DNA of 37,043 nucleotides from Alphaproteobacteria bacterium (GTDB taxonomy: Bacteria > Pseudomonadota > Alphaproteobacteria > Puniceispirillales > Marisalimonadaceae): NCBI GenBank assembly GCA_004213885.1, contig SGYL01000014.1, positions 1-37,043 on the forward strand, given 5' to 3'. Position 1 is the stretch's first letter. Each line of letters opens with the position of its first letter. The position numbers and the translations under genes were made by a program. Positions 16,325-25,192 of the stretch are shown one piece after another. Under the pieces are notes generated by a model. That model was given only the letters and a program-made list of their open reading frames with translations. It was not told where the DNA came from and made no database searches.

Positions 16325-17341
16325 TTAGTTATTTAAACTAAACCATTCAACTTTATCAGTATCAGAAAATTTTTTTGCATATCCTGTTTTTACTAAATTT
16401 ATGAGGTGTGATCTAGCTTCTCCAATGGCGAAATGCATTTGTTCATTTCCTATTTTTCTATCAAAAATTAAACTTAAAGAGTTATAAACAGTAATATTTC
16501 TCTTTAATAATTCATTTTTTAAAATATCTAATCTTTGATTATGATGATTTATAAGTTCTATAGCTCTACTGTCTCCATCTTTAAAAGGCCAATCATGACA
16601 AGGAAATACTTCTACTTCAGAATTAATGTTTTTAATGTCATTTAAATAGTTTAAATATCCCCCTAATCTATCATCAAAAGGATCAAAAAAATTGTCAGAA
16701 ACATTTGGTGATATTCTTGGAAGTAAGAAATCTCCAGCCAGATATAAGTTTCTTTTTTTATCTGTCAAAGATATGTGTTCTGGTGAATGACCCACATCTG
16801 TCCTTACTTTCCAGCTACCTTCATTTGATTCAATTTCAAAGCCTTCAGATATTATTTGAAAATCTGGTAAATTAAAGACTTTGTTTTTATATAATCTTGT
16901 AGCCCCTAACATTTCTTGTTTTTGATCATAAGGAATGCCTGATCTTTGAAAAATATTGTCAAACATAATTGAATATTCTTTGTCAGGCATAATTAATAAC
17001 TGTTTTGCTACTTCTAATTCTTTAAATGAAGTAAATGCAGGAATATTTAATTTTTTTTGGAGCCATCCTGCCATGCCAATATGATCTGGATGATAATGAG
17101 TAATAAGTAAAGAGTGAATTTTTTCTGCTTTTAATGGTCCATTGAGTATTTTTTCCCACATTTCTATAGAGTGTTCAGATCTTAGGCCACTATCAATTAA
17201 TACCCAACCATTTTTTGTATTTAAAAAAAATAGATTTACGTGATTCAAACGAAATGGAAGTTCGAATTGAGTCCAATATAGGTCTTTCCTAAGTTCATGA
17301 AATTCGCCATGCTTAGGTATTTCATAATTAAGTTTTGTCAA
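16325..17341 (-). CDS. MBL-fold metallo-hydrolase
   Basis: A 338-aa zinc (or iron) hydrolase of the metallo-beta-lactamase fold. Seen: THYHPDHIG, giving metal ligands His82, His84, Asp86 and His87, then His185 in TDVGHSPEHIS and Asp204 in LAGDFLLPRI, with a further His in FPCHDWPF. The architecture resembles broad-specificity hydrolases with a C-terminal winged-helix-like tail (about 260-338), as in many glyoxalase-II-like proteins. It follows the photolyase-like gene by 10 bases on the same strand and probably shares its transcript. No specific substrate can be assigned. Confidence 0.9.
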   Translation of the reverse strand: MTKLNYEIPKHGEFHELRKDLYWTQFELPFRLNHVNLFFLNTKNGWVLIDSGLRSEHSIEMWEKILNGPLKAEKIHSLLITHYHPDHIGMAGWLQKKLNIPAFTSFKELEVAKQLLIMPDKEYSIMFDNIFQRSGIPYDQKQEMLGATRLYKNKVFNLPDFQIISEGFEIESNEGSWKVRTDVGHSPEHISLTDKKRNLYLAGDFLLPRISPNVSDNFFDPFDDRLGGYLNYLNDIKNINSEVEVFPCHDWPFKDGDSRAIELINHHNQRLDILKNELLKRNITVYNSLSLIFDRKIGNEQMHFAIGEARSHLINLVKTGYAKKFSDTDKVEWFSLNN

Positions 17342-17351
17342 TTTAAACCTC

Positions 17352-18503
17352 TTACTTCATTAATCCTTGTTTTGTTAATAATTCTGGAATTTTTTTTTTA
17401 AAAGGAAAAAAACCCTTTTTAGCGAATGGAAAAGCTAATCTATCCCATTCTCTTAAATAAAAAAATACATTAACATTCTTATTTGTAAATTTATTTAATA
17501 TATTTTTTTTATTTAATAAACATTTTCCTTGAGGCTCATAAGGAATTATTAAATTTTTTATTTTAAACTTTAATATCCATTCAATTAATTCTTCATCATT
17601 CTCTGCATACGAAATTTGTTTATTATTATTTAATATTTCTTCATATAAATTTTTATCAAAGTTTTTGATAAGTTCGCTTTGATTAATTAATGGGTCATCA
17701 CTTTTAAAAAGGCATGTTTTAAAATCTATGTTTTTTTTCAATAAAGAATCTAAAGTGAAATCATTTTTGTTAATAATTAATCCAATATTGTCTAAATCAC
17801 TTAAAGAAATTTTTTCAAATTCTTTATCAATAATTTGTTGATTTAAACTTGATTGACTTTCAAGGGGTGGTGCTGTTTCATTTAGTTGATTAACAGGGTT
17901 GTATTTACAGTTTGTAAACTTATAAATATTATCTGCACGTGCAATATAATTCTTCCCAATAGTCTGAAGTCCTGCCACCCACCTCCAGCTCAATGTATTT
18001 ACAGCAGGGCACCAATCAAGTAAATATTTTTGAAAAAAAAGTGCACCAGCAATCCAACTTTTGTTCAGTGTAAAAATCCATATGCTTGCATACCACATTC
18101 GTGCGTGATTATGTAAATAGCCAGTTTCAATTAATTCTTGTGTCCAATGATCAAAACATTTTATGCCTGTTTTCTCAGTAGGTTCTTCATCTCGTATTTT
18201 TTTTTCATATTCATTCCAAATTATTGGATGAAGTTCAAGCCATCCTCTCCAATAGGATCTCCAAAAGATTTCTTGAACAAATTTTTCTATTTTAATTGGT
18301 TTAAACTTTTGAAATGCAACATTCAAAATATCTTTTTCTGATATTAACCTTCTACCAATGTATGGTGAAAGAGTGGATACATTTGTATGAGGTGGTCCCA
18401 AATCAAAATTTCTTTTAGAACTATAATCAATTAAATTTGTATTAATAAATTTGTTAAATTTTTCTTTTATTTCAGAAGTTTTTGTAGGAAATTGTGTGTT
18501 CAT
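17352..18503 (-). CDS. Photolyase/cryptochrome-like FAD protein with permuted or replaced N-terminal domain
   Basis: 383 aa. Residues about 40-200 are a photolyase FAD-binding helical domain: STLSPYIGRRLISEKDIL (43-60), IFWRSYWRGWLE (79-90), GYLHNHARMWYASIWIF (128-144), and DWCPAVNTLSWRWVAGLQTIGKN (163-185). Canonical photolyases carry an N-terminal alpha/beta antenna domain of about 130 residues before this; here the protein starts with only about 40 residues. Instead residues about 238-380 form a C-terminal alpha/beta-looking region (GLIINKNDF, then IKNLIIPYEPQGK, ending REWDRLAFPFAKKGFFPFKK). Order is therefore reversed or the antenna domain replaced. It may be a light-driven DNA repair enzyme or a photoreceptor. 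It leads a two-gene unit with the MBL hydrolase. Confidence 0.8.
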   Translation of the reverse strand: MNTQFPTKTSEIKEKFNKFINTNLIDYSSKRNFDLGPPHTNVSTLSPYIGRRLISEKDILNVAFQKFKPIKIEKFVQEIFWRSYWRGWLELHPIIWNEYEKKIRDEEPTEKTGIKCFDHWTQELIETGYLHNHARMWYASIWIFTLNKSWIAGALFFQKYLLDWCPAVNTLSWRWVAGLQTIGKNYIARADNIYKFTNCKYNPVNQLNETAPPLESQSSLNQQIIDKEFEKISLSDLDNIGLIINKNDFTLDSLLKKNIDFKTCLFKSDDPLINQSELIKNFDKNLYEEILNNNKQISYAENDEELIEWILKFKIKNLIIPYEPQGKCLLNKKNILNKFTNKNVNVFFYLREWDRLAFPFAKKGFFPFKKKIPELLTKQGLMK

Positions 18504-18571
18504 GAATTATACACATACTTAATTAATAGAAAAAAGTATAGAAATTAAAATTTGCTTTAAAAGGGTTTTAT

Positions 18572-19789
18572 ATGAATAGTCCGTTAAAAGGTTTAAAGGT
18601 ATTAGATTTAACAAGGGTTTTAGCTGGCCCTTATTGTACACAAATGCTTGGAGATTTAGGAGCTGAAATTATAAAGGTTGAGAGACCAGGCGCTGGTGAT
18701 GACACTAGGGGATTTGCACCTCCTTATTTAAAAGATGATAATGGAGATGATACTGACTTAAGCGCTTATTATTGTGGTGCTAACAGAAATAAAAGATCTA
18801 TCACAATAAACTTAAGTGAAAAAGAAGGCCAAGATATTGTTCGTAAACTTCTTAAAAATTCTGATATTTTAGTTGAAAATTTTAAGACTGGAACTTTAGC
18901 CAAATATGGTTTGTCTTACGATGATCTTAAAGAAGAGTTTCCAAGATTAATTTTTTGTTCAATAACTGGTTTTGGTCAAACGGGACCATATGCTTCGAGA
19001 CCTGGTTATGATGGTCTTATTCAAGCTATGGGCGGAGTTATGGCTTTAACAGGAGAACCTAATGGTGAACCTATGAAAGTTGGAGTTCCAATTGGTGATT
19101 TAATGGCTGGCATGTTTGCTTCTGTAGGTATTTTGGCTGCTGTTAGGCATCAAGCTGAAACTGGAAAAGGACAATTTATAGATATTGGTATGTTAGATAC
19201 GCATGTAGCATGGTTAGCTAATCAAGGGATGAATTATCTTTCGACTGACAAAAATCCAGAAAGATTAGGAAATCAACACCCTAACATAGTTCCTTATCAA
19301 GTCATGCCAACTGCTGATGGCTACATTGTATTATCAATTGGAAATGATCCAACATTTCAACGTTTTTGCGAATTAGCCGGTGAGGCCAAATTACTTGAAG
19401 ATGATCGTTTTAAAACAAATGCATCAAGGGTATCAAACAGAGAGCATGTCACTAAAGTACTTAACGAAATTACAAGACGAAAAACTTCTAATCAATGGTT
19501 AAGTGAACTAGAAAAAGCAAAAATTGGTTGTGGTCCGATAAATAATCTTTCGGATGTTTTTAACGATCCACACGTTATATCTAGGGAAATGGTTATGGAA
19601 ATGGAGCACTCTAAAACTGGAGAAAAGCCATTAAAATTAATATCAAATCCTATAAAAATGAATGAAACACCAGTTTCGTATAGATATGCACCTCCACTGC
19701 TTGGTGAACATACGAACGAAATTTTAAAAACTGAATTAAATCTCGATGAAGATCAAATTAAGTCTCTTAAAGACAAAAAGATAATTTAA
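18572..19789 (+). CDS. CaiB/BaiF family CoA-transferase (class III)
   Basis: Moves CoA between carboxylic acids. 405 aa, the normal length. Seen: the opening LKGLKVLDLTRVLAGPYCTQMLGDLGAE, then YYCGANRNKRSITIN, CSITGFGQTGPY, RPGYDGLIQAMGG, and catalytic Asp176 in GVPIGDLMAG. RBS AAAAGGG precedes the ATG. An MFS gene follows by 14 bases, then a Gate-domain protein, suggesting import of an acid and its activation. Formyl-CoA:oxalate transferase is one family member, but no oxalyl-CoA decarboxylase is present here, so the acid is undefined (succinyl-CoA-dependent activation of another acid is equally likely). Confidence 0.92.
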   Translation: MNSPLKGLKVLDLTRVLAGPYCTQMLGDLGAEIIKVERPGAGDDTRGFAPPYLKDDNGDDTDLSAYYCGANRNKRSITINLSEKEGQDIVRKLLKNSDILVENFKTGTLAKYGLSYDDLKEEFPRLIFCSITGFGQTGPYASRPGYDGLIQAMGGVMALTGEPNGEPMKVGVPIGDLMAGMFASVGILAAVRHQAETGKGQFIDIGMLDTHVAWLANQGMNYLSTDKNPERLGNQHPNIVPYQVMPTADGYIVLSIGNDPTFQRFCELAGEAKLLEDDRFKTNASRVSNREHVTKVLNEITRRKTSNQWLSELEKAKIGCGPINNLSDVFNDPHVISREMVMEMEHSKTGEKPLKLISNPIKMNETPVSYRYAPPLLGEHTNEILKTELNLDEDQIKSLKDKKII

Positions 19790-19803
19790 CATAGGTTTAT
19801 TTT

Positions 19804-21039
19804 ATGACAGATTCCAGTCAATCCAATTTGATAATTTCTGATTCTAAAAGTGCATGGTTAAGAGCAACTATATTATTTATTCTTGCCTTAATCGGAACAG
19901 TAGGAATGTGGTCAGTTGTAGTTTTTATTCCTGATATTGAAAGAGAATTTAATCTAGATAGAGGAACATCATCTTTACTTTATGCTTTTACAATGATTGG
20001 ATTTGGTTTTGGTACTGTAGTTATTGGTAAAATTTACGATAAATTTGGCATCAAAAAACCAATTTTATTAGCAACAATCGTATTAATTGCATGCTATTAC
20101 CTCTATTCAATTTTTCCATTTTATTGGCAATTTTTGACTTTGCAATTTTTTATGGGCTTTGCAGCATCAGCATTTTTTGGTCCAGCTATGGCAGATATTT
20201 CAAATTATTTTAATAAACAAAGAGGTTTTGCATTATCTATTGTTGCAAGTGCTAACTATGTAGCAGGAGCAACATGGCCACTCTTAATTGGTTATTTTTT
20301 AAAGTTTATTGACTGGAGAACGACTCATTTCTGGATATCAATATGTTTATTAATTATGATTCCACTGATACTATTACTCAAAAATGCTTCTGTAGATGAA
20401 AGTAAATTTCAGGATACAAAACAAAGATATAAAGATATAAATTTAAATCTTTCGAATAATCAAATCCAAGTACTGTTAATGCTAGCAGGAATATGTTGTT
20501 GTGTAGCTATGGCAATGCCCCAAGTTCATATGGTTGCTTTATGTGTGGATAATGGCTTTGGACTTCAAGTTGGTACAGAAATTTTAGCCGTAATGCTTTA
20601 CAGTGGGATGTTAAGTAGAATTGTTTTTGGAATGATTTCTGACAGAATTGGACCTGTATTAACATTACTATTAGGTTCATTTTTACAAATGGTTTCGTTA
20701 ACATTTTTCTTGCCATTTTCTTCTGAAATTTCTTTATACGTAGTTTCTTTGATGTTTGGATTATCACAAGGAGGAATTGTTCCTGCATATGCAATAATAA
20801 TTAGAAAATATTTGCCAATTAAAGAAGCTGGATTAAGAGTAGGTCTGGTCATAGGTGCTACTATTGTTGGGATGTCTTTAGGAGGATGGATGTCTGGAGA
20901 GATTTTTGATATTACATCATCTTATTATTTTGCTTTTATGAATGGTATTATTTGGAATTTATTTAATTTGATTATAGTTTTGTATATATTATACAAATCT
21001 GATTTCTGGCATAATAAAAAGGTTATTTCAGTTGGATAA
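19804..21039 (+). CDS. MFS transporter, monocarboxylate / oxalate-formate antiporter-like
   Basis: 411 aa with about 12 membrane segments. N-terminal half: WSVVVFIPDIEREFNLDRGTSS and GFGFGTVVIGKIYDKFGIKKP (loop-2/3 motif). C-terminal half: YSGMLSRIVFGMISDRIGP, the repeat of that motif. The overall pattern resembles OFA/MCT carriers of small organic anions. It sits between a CoA-transferase and a Gate-domain protein and overlaps the latter by 8 bases, so the three genes look like one unit for uptake and CoA activation of an organic acid. Substrate is inferred only from context. Confidence 0.87.
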   Translation: MTDSSQSNLIISDSKSAWLRATILFILALIGTVGMWSVVVFIPDIEREFNLDRGTSSLLYAFTMIGFGFGTVVIGKIYDKFGIKKPILLATIVLIACYYLYSIFPFYWQFLTLQFFMGFAASAFFGPAMADISNYFNKQRGFALSIVASANYVAGATWPLLIGYFLKFIDWRTTHFWISICLLIMIPLILLLKNASVDESKFQDTKQRYKDINLNLSNNQIQVLLMLAGICCCVAMAMPQVHMVALCVDNGFGLQVGTEILAVMLYSGMLSRIVFGMISDRIGPVLTLLLGSFLQMVSLTFFLPFSSEISLYVVSLMFGLSQGGIVPAYAIIIRKYLPIKEAGLRVGLVIGATIVGMSLGGWMSGEIFDITSSYYFAFMNGIIWNLFNLIIVLYILYKSDFWHNKKVISVG

Positions 21040-22021
21040 AAGTATCAAAAAAATAAAGAATATTGTCAAAAATATTTTCGAAATTACTTATGAGCTTTTT
21101 CGTATAATGATACCCACTTTAATTGTGGTTAAAATTTTACAAGAGTTTGGTTTTGTCGATATCTTAAATAATTTCTTATCGCCCTTAATGTTCTTAGTAG
21201 GGTTGCCTGAAGAAATTGGTATAGTTGTTACAACAACAATTCTTACAAGCCCTTATACAGGTCTTGCAGTTCTAGCAGGTTTGCCACTAGAAAATGGTTT
21301 AACTAGTGCTCAGGCAAGCGTGTTAGGATTGTTAATATTATTTGCACATTCATTACCTATAGAAGCATTAATATGTAGAAGAGCAGGCGTTAGAATTAGA
21401 GCAACTATATTTGTACGGTTAATTTTAGGATTTCTTTTTTGTGTCATGTTGTATCAATTTTTAAATGCAACAAATTTATTAAGCTCTCAAGCAACTATAA
21501 TTATTCCATTTTCTGAGCCTTCACCAATTTTGTTAGATTGGGTAATTAATCAAATCAAAACTCTTTTCATTATATTTATAATAATAGTCTTGATTGTCAT
21601 CTTAATAGAAATTTTTAAATATATCGGTATCCAAAGGCTTATAGAATTATCACTTAAACCATTCCTTAATTTAATTGGAGTGGGAGAAAGAGCATCAACA
21701 ATCGCAGTAGTTGGAGTAACTCTTGGGATTGGTTTTGGGGGAGGTCTTTTAATTCAAGAAGTTAAATCTGGTAAAATAAAATATAAAGACGTTTTCGGTG
21801 TTATTATGCTAATTGGAATGTTGCACAGTGTAATAGAAGATACTGGATTAGTAAGTTTGATGGGTGCAAACATATTTATAACATTATTATTAAGATGTAT
21901 TTTGACTCTTTTATGTGTTTATTTGATTTTAAAAATATTTTCTAATTATTCTGAAGAATTTTGGAAGAAATATTTAGTCAATGATAATATTCCAAAACAA
22001 AGTTATGGTAATATTTCTTGA
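21032..22021 (+). CDS. Gate-domain (nucleoside-recognition-like) membrane protein
   Basis: 329-aa integral membrane protein with two Gate-type halves. The first has LPEEIGIVVTTTILTSPYTG (64-83) and LFAHSLPIEALICRRAGVR; the second has GVGERASTIAVVGVTLGIG and LHSVIEDTGLVSLMG. Related proteins (YjiG/YjiH, SpmA/SpmB, nucleoside-recognition proteins) have unclear transport roles. It starts with TTG inside the MFS gene, 8 bases before that gene's stop is complete, with AAAAAGG ending 9 bases upstream as ribosome site; the next ATG in frame (codon 26) would cut into the first hydrophobic segment. This coupling suggests a joint function with the MFS protein. Its 3' end overlaps the convergent SDR gene by 19 bases. 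Confidence 0.78.
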   Translation: MDKSIKKIKNIVKNIFEITYELFRIMIPTLIVVKILQEFGFVDILNNFLSPLMFLVGLPEEIGIVVTTTILTSPYTGLAVLAGLPLENGLTSAQASVLGLLILFAHSLPIEALICRRAGVRIRATIFVRLILGFLFCVMLYQFLNATNLLSSQATIIIPFSEPSPILLDWVINQIKTLFIIFIIIVLIVILIEIFKYIGIQRLIELSLKPFLNLIGVGERASTIAVVGVTLGIGFGGGLLIQEVKSGKIKYKDVFGVIMLIGMLHSVIEDTGLVSLMGANIFITLLLRCILTLLCVYLILKIFSNYSEEFWKKYLVNDNIPKQSYGNIS

Positions 22022-22701
22022 TTATTCCAATCAAAAATTTTCCCGTTATCATTCTTAGTTTTTGTATCAATAACATGGTAAAGATAATCAGCTGAGGTTT
22101 CGGGACTGAAATAATTTTTATTTTTATTTTTAAAAGGATCTGAAAGTTTTGAGGTCACTGTTCCAGGATGTAGACCAAAAATTATACTATTTTTATTAGT
22201 TCTATTTATCTCAATTGAAAAATTCTTAATGATCATATTTAAAGCTGATTTAGATGCTCTATATGAATACCAGCCACCTAGAAAATTATCGCTTATGCTT
22301 CCAACTCTTGCTGAAAGAGATGCGAATTTAGAGATTTTATTTTTATTTAATTTTGGAAGAAAATATTTTCCAATTAACAAAGTTGGCAAAGTATTAGCAG
22401 AAATCATGTCATTAAATTTTTCTATGTTTAGGTCTTTTATTGATTTCTCAGGATTTAAAAGTGCTCCAATTGAAATTAAAATAATGTCAAACGAAAAATT
22501 TATTTCGCTGGATAGAGCAGATAGATTTTTTTCATCTAGATAATCTAAAATAAAGCATTGAGCTTTTTCGTGGTAAATATCTGTTTTTTTTCTTGAAAAA
22601 CAATATACTTTTCCAACATTCTCTTGCTGTATATATTTTTTACAAAGGGCAGATCCAATGGCACCAGAGCTCCCAAAGATTGCTATTTTTAATTGATCCA
22701 T
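22003..22701 (-). CDS. Short-chain dehydrogenase/reductase, C-factor (CsgA)-like
   Basis: 232-aa SDR. Seen: IAIFGSSGAIGSALCKKY with the glycine motif GSSGAIG, ISIGAL in place of the usual NNAG, catalytic Ser in SLSARVGSISD, and YRASKSA with the catalytic Tyr and Lys. The short chain and the SGAIG motif recall the CsgA-like SDR group found widely in marine proteobacteria. Cofactor and substrate are unknown. It is a single gene, convergent with the Gate-domain gene (19-base overlap) and divergent from the alpha/beta hydrolase. Confidence 0.87.
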   Translation of the reverse strand: MDQLKIAIFGSSGAIGSALCKKYIQQENVGKVYCFSRKKTDIYHEKAQCFILDYLDEKNLSALSSEINFSFDIILISIGALLNPEKSIKDLNIEKFNDMISANTLPTLLIGKYFLPKLNKNKISKFASLSARVGSISDNFLGGWYSYRASKSALNMIIKNFSIEINRTNKNSIIFGLHPGTVTSKLSDPFKNKNKNYFSPETSADYLYHVIDTKTKNDNGKIFDWNNQEILP

Positions 22702-22754
22702 CTTTAAATGATATAGTTAGTTTACTAAATTATATAATTTTTTTTTAAACACCG

Positions 22755-22760
22755 TATAAT
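22755..22760 (+). promoter_or_regulatory. Consensus -10 (TATAAT) placed for a leaderless mRNA
   Basis: A perfect TATAAT lies with just six bases between it and the ATG at 22767, so transcription would start at the A of the start codon. No SD precedes that ATG. The -35 region is AT-only and not consensus. Inferred from spacing. Confidence 0.4.
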
Positions 22761-22766
22761 ATATTT

Positions 22767-23498
22767 ATGGAAAATAAATTACATTTTTTATTAATTCATG
22801 GATCATGGCATGGAAGTTGGGCTTGGGGAAATGTTAAATCAAAGCTCTTGGAGAAAAATTTTAAAGTTTCATGTCCTAATTTGACTGGGTTAGGTGAGAG
22901 AAAGCATTTGATTTCTAATCAAATTACTATTGAGACATTTATTCAAGATGTTGAAAATCATATTATATATCAAAATTTAGAAAATTTGGTTTTAGTAGGT
23001 CATAGTTTCGCAGGAAGTATCCTTTCTGGTTTAGCTGATAGATTTAAAAATAAGATAAAACTTTTAATTTATTTTGATAGTATTATTTTATTAAATGGAG
23101 AAACACCGTTTGATACTTTGCCAAAAGAAATAGTTAAAGAAAGAATTCAACTTTCAGAAAAATTTGATAATGGAATTTCTATACCAGAGCCTAGTGCTGA
23201 AAGTTTTGGGATTTTTGATATTAGGCAATCTTTACTTCTCAAAGAAAGGTTAACACCAATGCCATTAAGTTCTTTTCAATCAAAATTAAGTTTAAAAAAT
23301 AAAATTGGAAATGGTGTGCCACTTTGTTATATAAGATGCAAAAATCCAATATATAAGGCATTAGAGTTGTCAAGAAAAAGGGTGGAAGATTTTGGATGGC
23401 CAATCTATGATTTAAATGCAGGTCATGACGGTATGATAAGTCATCCGCACGATACTATTAATTTATTTTATAAGATTTTAGCAGAACAATTAAAATAG
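22767..23498 (+). CDS. Alpha/beta hydrolase (esterase/hydroxynitrile-lyase-like group)
   Basis: 243 aa. Seen: an oxyanion loop in LLIHGSWHGSWAWGNVKSKL, the nucleophile elbow GHSFAG, and a C-terminal His in NAGHDGMISHPHD. The HGSWHGSW opening and small cap place it in the group with plant-type esterases and hydroxynitrile lyases, in bacteria usually called alpha/beta fold hydrolase. It is followed after 10 bases by a thiolase and so may hydrolyse an ester or thioester intermediate in the same pathway. Probably made from a leaderless transcript (see the -10 at 22755). Confidence 0.87.
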   Translation: MENKLHFLLIHGSWHGSWAWGNVKSKLLEKNFKVSCPNLTGLGERKHLISNQITIETFIQDVENHIIYQNLENLVLVGHSFAGSILSGLADRFKNKIKLLIYFDSIILLNGETPFDTLPKEIVKERIQLSEKFDNGISIPEPSAESFGIFDIRQSLLLKERLTPMPLSSFQSKLSLKNKIGNGVPLCYIRCKNPIYKALELSRKRVEDFGWPIYDLNAGHDGMISHPHDTINLFYKILAEQLK

Positions 23499-23508
23499 GG
23501 GTTTTTAA

Positions 23509-24672
23509 ATGGGAAATATAATTGGATGGGGACATAATAAATTTGGTAGAAATGACACGCAATCTACCGAAGATATGATTGCAGAAGTAGTTTCAGAAGC
23601 TATATCTCACGCACAAGTAGATCCAAAAGACATTGATAATATTGTTGTAGGCACTTTTAATAATGGTTTTCAAAAACAGGATTTTCATGGTGCTCTACCA
23701 GCAATTAATTGCGAAGTTTTAAAGCATGTACCATCACTTAGAGTGGAAAATGCATGTGCGACAGGTTCAGCTGCAATTCATACTGCGTTAAATAGTATCG
23801 AAGCAAAAAGATCAAAGTTAAATTTAGTTGTTGGAGTAGAGAAAATGACTGACAGATCTACAAAAGAGGCCGGTGATATATTACTTGGAGCTAGTTACAG
23901 AAAAGAAGAAGACAAAATAGATGGTGGTTTTGCAGGTGTTTTTGCACAGATAACAGATACTTATTTTCAAAGATATGGAGATCAAACTAAATATCTGTCA
24001 AAGATTGCAGCAAAAAATCATAAAAATGGTGCTTTAAATCCTTACGCACATATGCAAGTAGATTTAGGTTTTGATTTTTGTAATAAAGTGTCAGAAAAAA
24101 ATCCTTTGGTTGCACCACCTTTAAAAAGAAGCGATTGTTCAATGATTTCAGATGGAGCAGCAGCGCTTATAATAGCAGATGACGAGTTAGCTTTAGAAGC
24201 TGAAAGAGCAGTTAGTTTTAAGGCTCGAGTTCAAATGAATGATTTAATGCCAATGAGTAAAAGAGATAAAATTGAATTTCGTGGAGCTGCACTTTCTTGG
24301 AAGAAAGCTTTGTCAGATGCTCAGGTAAACTTAATGGACCTTTCTTTTGTAGAGACACACGATTGTTTTACAATTGCAGAATTAATTGAATATGAAGCAA
24401 TGGGATTAACTCAAAGGGGAGAAGGCTATAAAGTTTTAGAAGAAGGCACTGTTTATAAAAACGGAAAATTACCAATCAATCCATCTGGTGGGTTAAAAGC
24501 AAAAGGGCATCCTGTAGGTGCAACTGGTGTTTCACAGCATGTTATGGCTTGTATGCAACTAGTAGGTGAAGCAAAAGATATGCAAATAAAAAACGCATCA
24601 TTAGGTGGTATTTTTAATATGGGTGGTTCTGCTGTTGCTAATTATGTGTCAATCTTAGAAAGAAAAAGCTAA
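23509..24672 (+). CDS. Thiolase, SCP2/acetyl-CoA acetyltransferase-like
   Basis: 387-aa thiolase-fold enzyme. Acyl-accepting Cys83 is in RVENACATGSAAI; HDCFT (284-288) gives His284 and Cys286; and GGLKAKGHPVGATG (327-340) gives His334. The HDCF motif and lack of the usual C-terminal CxG motif are features of SCP2-type (nonspecific) thiolases, which often act on branched or cyclic beta-ketoacyl-CoA. RBS AGGGG precedes the ATG. It lies in a plus-strand run with an alpha/beta hydrolase upstream and SixA 4 bases downstream. It may complete beta-oxidation with the dehydrogenase pair and crotonase encoded on the other strand (25764-28760). Confidence 0.92.
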   Translation: MGNIIGWGHNKFGRNDTQSTEDMIAEVVSEAISHAQVDPKDIDNIVVGTFNNGFQKQDFHGALPAINCEVLKHVPSLRVENACATGSAAIHTALNSIEAKRSKLNLVVGVEKMTDRSTKEAGDILLGASYRKEEDKIDGGFAGVFAQITDTYFQRYGDQTKYLSKIAAKNHKNGALNPYAHMQVDLGFDFCNKVSEKNPLVAPPLKRSDCSMISDGAAALIIADDELALEAERAVSFKARVQMNDLMPMSKRDKIEFRGAALSWKKALSDAQVNLMDLSFVETHDCFTIAELIEYEAMGLTQRGEGYKVLEEGTVYKNGKLPINPSGGLKAKGHPVGATGVSQHVMACMQLVGEAKDMQIKNASLGGIFNMGGSAVANYVSILERKS

Positions 24673-24676
24673 AGAT

Positions 24677-25189
24677 TTGCCTCAAATCATTATTATAAGA
24701 CATGCTAAGTCTGATTGGAGTTCTTTTGACTTTGATTTTGATAGAGGACTTAATGAAAGAGGTTATAAATCATGTAAAATAATTTCGCGTGAATTGAAAA
24801 AAAGAATTAATATACCAGATAAATATCTTGTCTCACCAGCTAAACGAGCTCAATTAACACATGAAGAAATTTTTTTTTCTTGGCATAAACAACATGATAT
24901 TTATAAATTAACAACAAATGAAGATAAACTATATGGAGGTTCTCTAAATAATATATTAGAAAGCATTAAAATTAATTTTTCAAATATTGAAACGGGAGTA
25001 GTTATTGGTCATAATCCAATTTTAAATGAGCTATTACATTATTTAGCTTTTAAAAATAAAAAATTATTACCTTACAATTTAGTAACAACGGCTTGCGTTA
25101 TAATTGAGTATTACAATAACAAATATATAGTTTCAAATTTCCAAGATGGTGCAGTTAAAGAATATATATTTCCAAAACAGTTTTTATGA
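24677..25189 (+). CDS. SixA-type histidine phosphatase
   Basis: 170-aa member of the histidine phosphatase superfamily. The phosphoacceptor His9 is in the N-terminal RHAKSDW motif, LNERG follows, LVSPAKRAQLT holds the conserved Ser/Arg, and GHNP (111-114) supplies the second His. SixA enzymes remove phosphate from His on phosphotransfer proteins. It starts with TTG at 24677, 4 bases after the thiolase stop; no other start lies before the essential RHAKS motif, so the rare start is well supported. Why it sits behind a thiolase is unclear; it may simply be cotranscribed. Confidence 0.88.
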   Translation: MPQIIIIRHAKSDWSSFDFDFDRGLNERGYKSCKIISRELKKRINIPDKYLVSPAKRAQLTHEEIFFSWHKQHDIYKLTTNEDKLYGGSLNNILESIKINFSNIETGVVIGHNPILNELLHYLAFKNKKLLPYNLVTTACVIIEYYNNKYIVSNFQDGAVKEYIFPKQFL

Positions 25190-25192
25190 TAT

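Noticed and set aside
18572-21039. Oxalate catabolism (formyl-CoA transferase plus oxalate/formate antiporter).
   Set aside because: No oxalyl-CoA decarboxylase is present, and both families are broad; only the general types can be supported.
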